In this document: positions 18,301 to 25,819 of the stretch, one piece after another
How positions within the stretch are numbered: position 1 is the stretch's first letter
How the letters are laid out: the number at the start of each line of letters is the position of its first letter
Assembly (NCBI RefSeq): GCF_022180385.2
Contig: NZ_BQME02000001.1
Location: 1,070,501 to 1,134,500 of the forward strand
Direction of reading: 5' to 3'
Length of the DNA: 64,000 bases
From: Paenibacillus sp. L3-i20
GTDB lineage: Bacteria > Bacillota > Bacilli > Paenibacillales > Paenibacillaceae
Notes under the pieces: generated by a model
Database searches by the model: none
Told to the model about the DNA's origin: nothing
Seen by the model: only the letters and a program-made list of their open reading frames with translations
Translations under genes and position numbers: made by a program

Positions 18301-19809
18301 ATAAAAAGCTTCTCCGTAAATCTGTTTCCCTTCTTCAAGACTAGCTTCAAAAGTCGAGGTGGATTTCAATAATGTACGTCTTTCGACTTCATTATTGAAC
18401 AGCTCTCCTTTGAACTCTTCTATTTCTTCGGTGATCCCTTTTTGCTTGGTTTTAATGTGTTTTACATAGGAGTTACTTGCAGTTAATATATCCTCAATGG
18501 CAGCAGTAACACTTTTCCATTCAAGCAGAATTCCATCTTTAACTCTTTGTTGTTCTGTCATAGTATCCTGAAATTCTTTGGATTGTTCTAAGACCTTAAT
18601 TTGTTGGCGTACACCTTCCATCTTATGATCTTGTTCATGCCATATCTTAAGTTGTAATAGAAGTTCTGCATGTTCGGTTTCTTCGTTTAGAGCTTTTTTT
18701 TGTATTCCCCTTTGTTCTAATTCCGCTTCACCGTTCTTGAGCTCTTTAATCAAATTATGGTACTGGTTATATTTTTCGACATATTGAAGGTTTTGTAATT
18801 TCCAATCAAGCGTCTTCTTATTGGTCATCAACTTACCATGTTCATCTTCATGTTGGCTTCTTTCTTTTTCCAGCATCTTAACATGATTAGAAAATGCGGT
18901 AAGGATAGAACGCCCCTTTTCAATGTGTTCAATATGCTTGTCCTTTTCGTTAATCAGTTCTAATAACTTAGAATATGTTTCAACATTATGGTTTTTAATT
19001 TCCTGATACGAGGAAACGTTCTTCTTTAACTCCGGTAGATTTCTAGCGATAGCAGCACTGCTTTTGAATAACGTAATAAGACTTTCTTCCTCTCCTTCTT
19101 CGCTTAGACGCACCTCAATAGCAGGGATGATCATATTGGAGAATAAGCCATTATTTGTTGTGGAATTTTTGTCATCAAAGTAATTGGAGACTCCACCTTC
19201 ATACTGATTAATATCAATAAGCTGTTCCCAATCCTTCTTGATGATACCATAATCTTTTTCCAAATGTTGATAGAACTTAGCTAGTGTATTTTTGGTATAG
19301 GTAAGAAACTCTTTTTGATTATCTTTCAAGAATTTTTCAAAAACTGAGTATGGAATGGGCTGCTCTTTTTCTTTGTCATACAGTTCTAGCGAATTAATTG
19401 TAAATTCATCCATTAGACTAATTCCGTATTTACGCACGAAAAGAGTATACACAGGTTCGCTTTCTTTGTTATCATTTAGTTTCGATGTTAAAGCAATACC
19501 TACTAACAAAAATTGATCATCTGGTAAAATAAATTCAATGCAGCTGTAAAACGTATAAGGTTGGAAGTTCGAGTTTTTTCCGTAGAAAAAGTGATTAACT
19601 GTGTTCTTGCCTCGGTTCCATGCTGTCAGAGGAATTAGAGGTTGGAACAAAATTTGTAAAAACACTCCTTTTCCGAACGTGTTTTTACCAGTTATAATGC
19701 CATTTTGCGGTTTGTTATCCGAACCGAATTCAAACATCTTATCTGTGTACATTCGTGTTTGCTGTTTATATCTCGCTCCAACAATACGATATCTATTAAT
19801 TGCGGCCAA
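15322..19809 (-). CDS. jetC: Wadjet JetC, SMC/MukB-like ATPase
   Basis: The 1495-residue protein has an SMC layout: an N-terminal ATPase lobe, very long coiled coils (about 250-600 and 720-1200) around a hinge, and a C-terminal lobe with the signature-like GSGGQVFSARTLIL (about 1394) and Walker B LITDNPFSVAVS (about 1430). The Walker A region reads GKNTFGKGVFLQ (about 41-52), with Gly where the Mg-binding Ser/Thr is expected. JetC forms the loop-extruding motor of Wadjet, which cleaves closed circular plasmids. The TTG start has GGAGG 7 nt upstream, 4 bp after jetB. Confidence 0.88.
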   Translation of the reverse strand: MAAINRYRIVGARYKQQTRMYTDKMFEFGSDNKPQNGIITGKNTFGKGVFLQILFQPLIPLTAWNRGKNTVNHFFYGKNSNFQPYTFYSCIEFILPDDQFLLVGIALTSKLNDNKESEPVYTLFVRKYGISLMDEFTINSLELYDKEKEQPIPYSVFEKFLKDNQKEFLTYTKNTLAKFYQHLEKDYGIIKKDWEQLIDINQYEGGVSNYFDDKNSTTNNGLFSNMIIPAIEVRLSEEGEEESLITLFKSSAAIARNLPELKKNVSSYQEIKNHNVETYSKLLELINEKDKHIEHIEKGRSILTAFSNHVKMLEKERSQHEDEHGKLMTNKKTLDWKLQNLQYVEKYNQYHNLIKELKNGEAELEQRGIQKKALNEETEHAELLLQLKIWHEQDHKMEGVRQQIKVLEQSKEFQDTMTEQQRVKDGILLEWKSVTAAIEDILTASNSYVKHIKTKQKGITEEIEEFKGELFNNEVERRTLLKSTSTFEASLEEGKQIYGEAFYYEMEILLQQKEQKIKESIANHDKLVSEQDLKQQDKFNFSLEKVSIEQEIKALNRDLVKLNQQLLDEQDKETALANKVWSVLRVKPADIPNFRTWIPEQKNLLENKKDDWELSINLLNLQWYELAFEVKQKDEPFLIPSEEVYKVKSLLTERGIAVSYGDEYIKQQEPEKRVELNQRQPLLKYGLIIPAHHKSYMAEIQKINKEYFHTPIPIFWVGELEKINEMPFILLDKKATDLSIHDEELIQYKEELSTKGLQIKTEIDSTSRYIEELRSVMAALDSFDVRVISKELEEQVSQLESSIKIKENEEKAIQKKMDSVNVVLREISENLKSASATMFSLGEEIKRLENWIVAKKKYGEETSRLTVVSHEIEVRVRKISARGKELEEIGDSFGLWLESYRDWRNKKDELVNEVRKAIPQALDPVEQSVGTMTTEQPVLQLNKSSLTLWLYQWDALQQAINQRDSKLFVLKNDLKHYRELTDKEEAKLRKLNLQWKQFEIPSESILMLEGKFEIKQKELQRNENQISALSALINIYSSQTKSSEQELSRLKTQVHNNFYNDLGKTVEVWEVIDFEKLRSEAEKELEGTNKDITDTNGIINDITDKLGQYELYTQNMKATLNTINIVDGSIPSFYIQEIVEKNPKTTWEDWIGLYKELEGLVNERKRILQNVYRKKKEVFEKSEWVLEIKDLALKVYNDMDFDELEEMKASVEGLDLLATSQIAATEDERNEAEEAKREWVDHACKYALQIIEHLRKMIKAMKIINRNNITFPLVKLKNENTLPKEAEQIRGGIEDLYDKVISELFIDYSSVELIPKKVLKNKSGTRNIIFAALNNKYPTLMLYRLHEENSFLYEPPKAEFYTEWETINEASKTDPTGSGGQVFSARTLILMMLISFKRTNEDRSNWKPLITDNPFSVAVSEHIVDPILAIAEELKFQWIVVTPPELVMNVGLLQKFDVYYQLSAENTKHGRDTVVSEVQYGYRNYKKSNHIMKSE

Positions 19810-19813
19810 TGGT

Positions 19814-20545
19814 TTACCTCCTCATCTTTTTGGCTTCTGAAATCGAATCTCTCAACATAGTGTAACGTTCGTAATTATGAAAGACCCCTTCAATTCGTTC
19901 GTACAATTCAGGGTAAGCATACACTGTATTTTCATCACCCTCTAATATAATATTAAGAAGGTTTTCATGTTCAAATAAGTTCAGTGCCTTTCTCATGATG
20001 CCAAATTTATTTCTCATAGATGGTGATAATTTATTTCCATTATCCTTTAAGTCTTTACTTAACCAAAAATCAATCTGTTCTCGTACATTCATGGACCACT
20101 TCTTCTCAAACTCTTCATCTTTTGCTAATTTATCCTTCCAGTATTGATACACATTGGTAATGACCTCTTCCAACTGATGAAAGGTAATCCCTCGGATTTC
20201 ATAGCGAGAACGAACAGACAATTCTCCATCGATCTCACTAAGATAAATCATTAGGATATTGCACAAGAGATAAAACTCTTTCTTATTTTCAATATCACTA
20301 TATTTCTCTTTCAAATGTGTGAAAGATGTAGCGAATACAGATTCCCTGCCATCGGCTAAGAGCTGGATTTTTTCGTGTCCATCTAAAATAATAGCTCCAA
20401 AACTCCTCGCGATTTGATGAACATAATCATAAACTTGCGTATCTTCAAAATAAGCTCTCAGCATACTTTCGTTTCGATCTACTATCTTCAGTCTCATTAA
20501 TCTTGCAAAGATATCGGTTGATTGTTTTATTTTTTCTGAGGCCAT
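19814..20545 (-). CDS. jetB: Wadjet JetB, MukE-like subunit
   Basis: The 243-residue helical protein between jetA and jetC fits the size and place of JetB (MukE-like, winged-helix kite subunit). It contains VHQIARSFGAIILDGHEKIQ (about 37-56) and a middle stretch typical of DUF4194 proteins. It binds the JetA kleisin at the motor head (family knowledge). AAAGGAG lies before the ATG and 3-4 bp separate it from both neighbours, so it is strictly co-transcribed. Confidence 0.82.
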   Translation of the reverse strand: MASEKIKQSTDIFARLMRLKIVDRNESMLRAYFEDTQVYDYVHQIARSFGAIILDGHEKIQLLADGRESVFATSFTHLKEKYSDIENKKEFYLLCNILMIYLSEIDGELSVRSRYEIRGITFHQLEEVITNVYQYWKDKLAKDEEFEKKWSMNVREQIDFWLSKDLKDNGNKLSPSMRNKFGIMRKALNLFEHENLLNIILEGDENTVYAYPELYERIEGVFHNYERYTMLRDSISEAKKMRR

Positions 20546-20548
20546 AAA

Positions 20549-22024
20549 TTATTCTCCTTTTAGTCGCAGGGTAAAGGAAGACATTCGAACTTTCTCTGAT
20601 ATAATTTGTTCATTAGAATCAAGGGCTCCGATCAGTGTCTTCCCTTCAAAAAAGCACATTTCTTTATCGAAACTGATCAATTTCTGAAAAAAGGTCATTC
20701 TTTCATCGTTATATTTAAGGTTTTCTTGTGTTTTGTGGATTTCAAATTCGCCTTGTGTGAATAATGACCAAAAATCAATAGAATCCCGTTTCCATTGGTC
20801 AAACCCTTGTAAATCCTTTAATTCATATACACCATGAATCGCTAATTCCTTGAATATAGGATGCCAGTCTGCCACCGTTTTCTCCCAATTGATTTCATGG
20901 TAGTACCTTTGGGATACCTCTTCCTCAATATCAGATAATAGGGTCTCTTCATACTCTCGGTCTTGTTGAAGTTCTTGCTCCTGCCAGATCCAATCCATAG
21001 GGAAAATCACGTCTTGTTTTGGAGAGAACAAAGGCCCAAGTACGAAATCATAAATCTCATCACTCGGAACACCTTCCTGAAAAATCTCCTTCTTCCATAT
21101 TTCTTCATAAAAATTAGCAGTTTTCCGATAGACGAGTGCCAACGGATTATTCTTGCGAATATCTAGCTCAAATGCAATGTTTTTGTACACTTCATCAGAC
21201 AATTGCAAATGCAATCGTGAAGTAGAATTAATTTTATTTTCAAGTTCTAAATGTTCTATACGAGATATTTCGTCTCCCTTTTCAATAATGGCTAATGTCC
21301 CATGCATTCTCTGATATAACTCTTGTGCTTCTTCTGATTGCCTTCTAATATCTTCTTTCAAACTTCTCCTTACATCCCTGTTGGTCAAGAGGATTTTAGG
21401 ATTTCTTTCTAGTTCATAACGATACTCTTTCTCTTTAAGTAAAACTCTTCGTATTCGTAATGATAAAGCATCCAATACACTAATGGCTTGATTGACTCTT
21501 CCAGCTTTGATTAGCTGCAAAGTGTATAATTGTTCTACACTCATATCCATTTCTTCTTCAAACTCGCGCGACATCAAGATCATACGAATACTTTCATCTG
21601 TTAATTTATAAACGACCATTCCTTTTCTAATCTTTGTGTATTCTCGATCTTGTTCTAAATACGAAAAACGTTGTTCTTCGAAAAGATGCATTTTAGGATT
21701 ATAAAAATATCCTTTAAATGAATCCATCCGCTTACTATCACCAGAGTAAAATAAGCCATTTCCTAATCTATTGATATCTTCTTCTTTATAATCAAAGCTG
21801 AAGGTATTTAACACCTCATTCACTATTTGGAAAACATCTTCTTTTGTTCGGCCCTCATCATCTCTTAATTCACGATAATATACCTCTAACAAAACACTAA
21901 GTAATATATCTCGTATGTAAGGTTGTAACGAATCACCTACATTCATTCCAGAACCAAATAAGAAAATAGGATTCAAAGCCCTTTTTCTTTTATCTATATC
22001 ATTCCATATATCTCGATTAAGCAC
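20549..22024 (-). CDS. jetA: Wadjet JetA, kleisin (MukF-like) subunit
   Basis: The 491-residue largely helical protein has a winged-helix-like N-terminus (about 30-170, including a KIRKGMVVYKLTDESIRMIL stretch), a coiled middle (about 185-275) and a C-terminal winged-helix-like part. This is the MukF-like JetA layout, a kleisin that closes the JetC dimer. The start is GTG, 4 bp after the jetD stop, with AAAGGGGC upstream. Identity rests on its position within a clear jetD-A-B-C operon plus fold-like features. Confidence 0.8.
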   Translation of the reverse strand: MLNRDIWNDIDKRKRALNPIFLFGSGMNVGDSLQPYIRDILLSVLLEVYYRELRDDEGRTKEDVFQIVNEVLNTFSFDYKEEDINRLGNGLFYSGDSKRMDSFKGYFYNPKMHLFEEQRFSYLEQDREYTKIRKGMVVYKLTDESIRMILMSREFEEEMDMSVEQLYTLQLIKAGRVNQAISVLDALSLRIRRVLLKEKEYRYELERNPKILLTNRDVRRSLKEDIRRQSEEAQELYQRMHGTLAIIEKGDEISRIEHLELENKINSTSRLHLQLSDEVYKNIAFELDIRKNNPLALVYRKTANFYEEIWKKEIFQEGVPSDEIYDFVLGPLFSPKQDVIFPMDWIWQEQELQQDREYEETLLSDIEEEVSQRYYHEINWEKTVADWHPIFKELAIHGVYELKDLQGFDQWKRDSIDFWSLFTQGEFEIHKTQENLKYNDERMTFFQKLISFDKEMCFFEGKTLIGALDSNEQIISEKVRMSSFTLRLKGE

Positions 22025-22028
22025 GCTT

Positions 22029-23117
22029 TCAGCCCCTTTTTAATAGGACATCTATCGGAAGAACTTCTTGAGGAATTCGTTTGTTTTCATCCCAAAGTTT
22101 TGTAGCAATTGTCCTAAAATTTTCGTTTTCAATTAATTCATTTATGATGAGTAGAAAATGCTCTATGTTCTTCGTTTGTTCTTTTGGTATTGAGGTAGGC
22201 TTTCTGCATTGCTCTGTCATCTCGTAATAAATGTGTTTAGCCAGTTTTATATCGTACTGCGGGTTCTTTACCTTAAGACGTGCGTAAATAGAATAACCAG
22301 ATGGGTCCATATCGCCAACGTAATATACTTCCAAGGATTTCTGCTCCAGCACATCTTCGAGATACTGTATGCTTGATTCAATATGGGTACCTTCTGCATA
22401 TATAATCATGTCGTAATAAATACCCAGAATGCTTTGCTGCAACCTAAAAAGACGACGACAGCTATGAAAGAATGATAAGTTCTCTATGATTAAAATATTT
22501 TTAACTTTAGATAAGACATCTATTTTAGGATTAACAATATAGGAAAAGGGTTCGCCGAATTGCTTGATCTTTAAGTCAGCCTCTGTTAGTTTTAACCGTC
22601 CTAGTAATCGATTTCCTTGGTTCTCTTTATTTAACAAGAATTTCTCATCATCGAAAAGTTGATATGAACGAGTAGCTCTAGATTCCCATTCCCATTTTTC
22701 TGCATCACCTAAAAATTCATAAATACGGCAGATGTTTTCCCACGTAGCATTATCTTGATACTCCGGATGATCAATATAATAACCGATATCTAAACGGTCG
22801 GATACCTGGAACATTTGCTCCTTACTCCATAAAGATTCTACTTTGGTTTTTACTTTTTTCCACCTTACCGGTAAGGAGTTTTGTTTACGATTATTTGTTT
22901 GTTTAGTAAACGCTTTTAGAGGACTGATTTCATTGACTTTATGCATATCTGAAATGACCGAGTACATAAACTCATATCCACCTTCATCATGATAATCATT
23001 TAGACTCCTATAATGATTTAGGATGTGGCTTTCTAACTCTAGAATAGAGAACTCCAATTTTTTTCGAAAATTTAAATACTCGTCAATGAGACTTCTCATT
23101 TTTTTATAGCCATCCAC
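22029..23117 (-). CDS. jetD: Wadjet JetD, TOPRIM nuclease (DUF2220-like)
   Basis: The 362-residue protein carries a C-terminal TOPRIM fold: the glutamate in ILIIENLSFFHS (about 208) and the acidic motif YYVGDMDPSGYSIY (about 273) provide the expected E and D-x-D metal ligands. JetD is the topoisomerase-VI-like subunit that cuts plasmid DNA when JetABC stalls on a small circle (family knowledge). The gene precedes jetA here (order D-A-B-C). The start appears to be GTG with AAAGGGCG upstream. Confidence 0.88.
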   Translation of the reverse strand: MDGYKKMRSLIDEYLNFRKKLEFSILELESHILNHYRSLNDYHDEGGYEFMYSVISDMHKVNEISPLKAFTKQTNNRKQNSLPVRWKKVKTKVESLWSKEQMFQVSDRLDIGYYIDHPEYQDNATWENICRIYEFLGDAEKWEWESRATRSYQLFDDEKFLLNKENQGNRLLGRLKLTEADLKIKQFGEPFSYIVNPKIDVLSKVKNILIIENLSFFHSCRRLFRLQQSILGIYYDMIIYAEGTHIESSIQYLEDVLEQKSLEVYYVGDMDPSGYSIYARLKVKNPQYDIKLAKHIYYEMTEQCRKPTSIPKEQTKNIEHFLLIINELIENENFRTIATKLWDENKRIPQEVLPIDVLLKRG

Positions 23118-23148
23118 ATGTTCACGCCCTTTATATCTTTAATAACGG

Positions 23149-23352
23149 TTAACAAACAAAGATGCAATATTTGTCTACCTCTTTTTCTCTCCTACTAATC
23201 TTGAGCCCAGATTCAATTAAGTTGCATATCGCCTGGGAGCTATTGGAAAATATTTCATTATAACGATAATCCTCAATTTTATCTAACAGTTCCTCCGGTA
23301 TGGTGATATTTATAACAGGTCTTGCATTAGCTGTCTTTTTATATCCAGACAT
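23149..23352 (-). CDS. Ribbon-helix-helix small regulator heading the Wadjet operon
   Basis: The 67-residue protein contains RPVINITIPEELLDKIEDYR followed by a helix pattern to NLIESGLK (residues 12-52), the classic beta-strand plus two-helix RHH/CopG-type DNA-binding fold. It lies 31 bp upstream of jetD on the same strand and is the first gene after the operon promoter, so it may autoregulate Wadjet. AAGGTG precedes the ATG. A dedicated RHH regulator is not part of the usual four-gene Wadjet description. Confidence 0.75.
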   Translation of the reverse strand: MSGYKKTANARPVINITIPEELLDKIEDYRYNEIFSNSSQAICNLIESGLKISRREKEVDKYCIFVC

Positions 23353-23387
23353 TTTACAATCACCTTTTTTGTTAATATATGTCGTAA

Positions 23388-23416
23388 ATTATAACATTCT
23401 GTCGGTCTGTCAGCTA
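23388..23416 (-). promoter_or_regulatory. Putative Wadjet operon promoter with repeat operator
   Basis: On the minus strand TATAAT lies at 23393-23388. The putative spacer holds the direct repeat CTGACAGACCGACAG (23413-23399), well placed for RHH-protein binding. The -35 is weak, fitting a regulated promoter. Confidence 0.45.
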
Positions 23417-23579
23417 TTAATAATCCAATACTTCATAAAAATAAAACCGAATATAGGGAACTGTCCCCAAGCAAATGAGTTTGCAACTCCCCATCACCTA
23501 ATCAAAACCCCGCTCCACCTTACTCCCACAAGCCCTCCGACCCTTTCCTCTATCTTATCCTGCCCTTCAAAAGCAATTT

Positions 23580-23898
23580 AAGTTCGAGCTGAAACCCAAA
23601 TGAAAACCGAGATAATCAAAATATTCGAGGATAAACCGAGAAAAAGCGATAAATAAATCTGAGATGAATAGTAGGGAAAACCATTTGGGAAGTGCTAGGC
23701 TTAGGAAATGATTAATCGGGTAAACAATCGAGAATATGTCTGAAAAATAATTGAATCCTGGGACGAAAAACCTGAGGAAAAGCCAGAGTAAAGTTTTTTT
23801 GGAGAAGAGAGCGAGAAAAAAACGAGCGAGATTCGGAGGAAATCCTGAAAATCGGTCGGCTCAGTGGCAAACTTATTTTGATGAGTGGCAGACTTTGA
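23580..23898. mobile_element. IS21-like non-coding remnant (copy 2)
   Basis: A purine-rich, non-coding stretch (23580-23843) ends in CCTGAAAATCGGTCGGCT (23844), AGTGGCAAACTT (23863) and AGTGGCAGACTTTGA (23884), shared with 1742-1795. Repeated AGTGGCARACTT sites suggest an IS21-type right terminus with the rest deleted. Type is inferred. The rest of 23353-23579 and 23899-24356 has no gene. Confidence 0.4.
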
Positions 23899-24199
23899 GT
23901 GCGCTGATAGAAAATTAATTGGAAGTCTAAATCAATTCCAATTGAACTGGTTACCTAGAATTTCTCTTAGATAAATTACTAGTTACATAACGTGGTTGTA
24001 AGTGTAGCCTCACATGCATCGTGGGCCGAAGGGAGAAAAACGGAATTCGGGGAAGCGTAGTTTTACACAATATCCGCAATGCTGACCTTTATAGATCCAA
24101 GAAGACGTAAATATACTCGTCGCAGCTTTTCCAAAAAACAAATCACTAACAAAGCTCCTTTAAAAGACATTGTGCTAGGAAGTTTTGGAGTTCAAACGT

Positions 24200-24234
24200 C
24201 TCGGTGTGTGTGGGAGTAATGTCCCCCCACCGAG
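24200..24234. other. GC-rich hairpin downstream of the tns genes
   Basis: CTCGGTG (24200-24206) pairs with CACCGAG (24228-24234), with GGG/CCC extending the stem. There is no U-tract on either strand, so a terminator role is uncertain. It lies about 120 bp after the last tns gene. Confidence 0.4.
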
Positions 24235-24356
24235 TAATTCGCCAAAAGTAAAGGAGTGTAGTTACATACTACATAACCCTACTAAACTTATAAACCTGAA
24301 AAGCTATATTCTATAAGCCGAATAAAAAAACAAGTATTTTGAAGACTGCTTACCAC

Positions 24357-25739
24357 TCACTGAAAGCAGTTTATCTCCTCCTCAATTAGTGATCTATACT
24401 TATCTTCGAATTTTTGTTTAATCCCAGCAACTTTAAAAACTTCCCATGCTTGGACATTCATTTTTTGTTTCATTAAATGTTGTACTGCCCATTTAATTCT
24501 CCTAATTTGAAACTGCTCTAAGGATTCAACTACCTCATTCATAGCCTCCTGTGTCATCGGTAATTTAGAATGTGCTCTTATTAACAGTGATTGAACCCTT
24601 AGCGTTCTTCCTATTTTCGTTCTGGTAATCCTCACCAACTTTGTCTCGTTATCAACAATATTACTGGCAACCTTCCGTATTTCATCAGAAATCTCTATAT
24701 CACGACGAGGCCAATTTATCCGATTATTCGAAATTTCTTTTTTTAATACCAACTTCGCATCAGACCGGTTCTCTTTTAAAAAAACTGGCTGCTCAGTTTT
24801 ATAATTCTCAACACTACACAAAGAACTTACCGATTCATTTACGAAGCCCAAAAAAAGAATATGCCTTAAAGGATGGCATGTCACTCTTGGTGAGCGTAGC
24901 AGCTTGTGCAGCCAGGTATCCTCATCACCGGATTGAACGTAGCTAGAGAATTTCAAAAGGAAGTCACGACCGTAATATTGATTAAAAAGCGGAAGAAATT
25001 CTAACCATCTAATTCGCCCGGATTCCGTGGCTAAGCCCTTTGCCTGGAGTCTGGTTACATAATATTTTCTAATCTGATCAATCCCCTGTGACAGAAAACT
25101 ATTATTTAGTAGAACGTATGACTGCTGAGCAATAAAAAATTCTTGCTTTATATCAGGCGTAGCAACAACAGTATTTAACGAATACCCCCTCCTTCTGAGA
25201 TAATTATTCAACGTAAACATTTCGTGCTTATGCCTCTGATCAACCTCAATATCAGAATCCACTAATCCACACATATGTTTATAACAGACGCTAACCCCAA
25301 AGGCTTGATGAGATCTATGCCAATACTCTTCTCCGAATCTATCCTCGTCTTCAACAACACACTTAGGGCAAAATTTCAATAATGGAGCTCTTCTAATTTC
25401 ACTAGCTGTTAAGCCTAACAGCATATATATAGAAGTGCCGTTCCCATTCTTCATTAAATCTATCAATTTCATCGTTCTTTCTTTAGGAATAAAGGGAGAA
25501 AAATAGGGAAGAAATGAATGATTTTGAATCAACTCATTGCTTGTATAAGTGTGGGCAACAGGTAAATGCCTGCAAAAACTAGATAACTGTGAAGGGAATA
25601 ATAGTGTGGCGCAAATATTTGACGAGCCAAACATTTCTTTCATGGACATTCTAGGGTTTTCGTTCCCCGTATAGAAGTGATATCTAGCTTGAGCGCTATA
25701 GAAAAGCTCGTCCTCAAATAAAGAAGGAAAAAAAATCAT
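24357..25739 (-). CDS. Second TniQ/TnsD-like targeting protein
   Basis: This ~460-residue protein starts MIFFPSLFEDELFYSAQARY, a TniQ opening. It has the TniQ zinc-binding pattern C-P-K-C (FCPKCVVEDE, about 119) followed by YWHRSHQ and VCYKH. The C-terminal half is basic and helical, as in TnsD DNA-binding regions. The ATG at 25739 has GGAG at good spacing. It is the last gene of the tnsABCD-tniQ operon. It may select a second kind of target, or mobile plasmids as TnsE does in Tn7 (inference); it is clearly not TnsE. Confidence 0.82.
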   Translation of the reverse strand: MIFFPSLFEDELFYSAQARYHFYTGNENPRMSMKEMFGSSNICATLLFPSQLSSFCRHLPVAHTYTSNELIQNHSFLPYFSPFIPKERTMKLIDLMKNGNGTSIYMLLGLTASEIRRAPLLKFCPKCVVEDEDRFGEEYWHRSHQAFGVSVCYKHMCGLVDSDIEVDQRHKHEMFTLNNYLRRRGYSLNTVVATPDIKQEFFIAQQSYVLLNNSFLSQGIDQIRKYYVTRLQAKGLATESGRIRWLEFLPLFNQYYGRDFLLKFSSYVQSGDEDTWLHKLLRSPRVTCHPLRHILFLGFVNESVSSLCSVENYKTEQPVFLKENRSDAKLVLKKEISNNRINWPRRDIEISDEIRKVASNIVDNETKLVRITRTKIGRTLRVQSLLIRAHSKLPMTQEAMNEVVESLEQFQIRRIKWAVQHLMKQKMNVQAWEVFKVAGIKQKFEDKYRSLIEEEINCFQ

Positions 25740-25819
25740 ATGCCTCACTCCAATTCAGGTGACTTGGCTATATGATTATTATTTCCTTCTAGGTTAATTT
25801 TAAACGATTCAACTTACTA

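Noticed and set aside
14940-23352. Jet genes as a chromosomal MukBEF/SMC condensin
   Set aside because: A TOPRIM nuclease gene is part of the operon, and the operon lies within a transposon; this fits Wadjet.
23580-23843. Purine-rich strand-asymmetric stretch as a possible replication origin
   Set aside because: No DnaA-box cluster, no iterons and no replication gene nearby; it adjoins an IS-like terminus instead.
24357-25739. TnsE as the identity of the last tns gene
   Set aside because: It has a TniQ opening and the CPKC…H…CYKH zinc pattern, which TnsE lacks.
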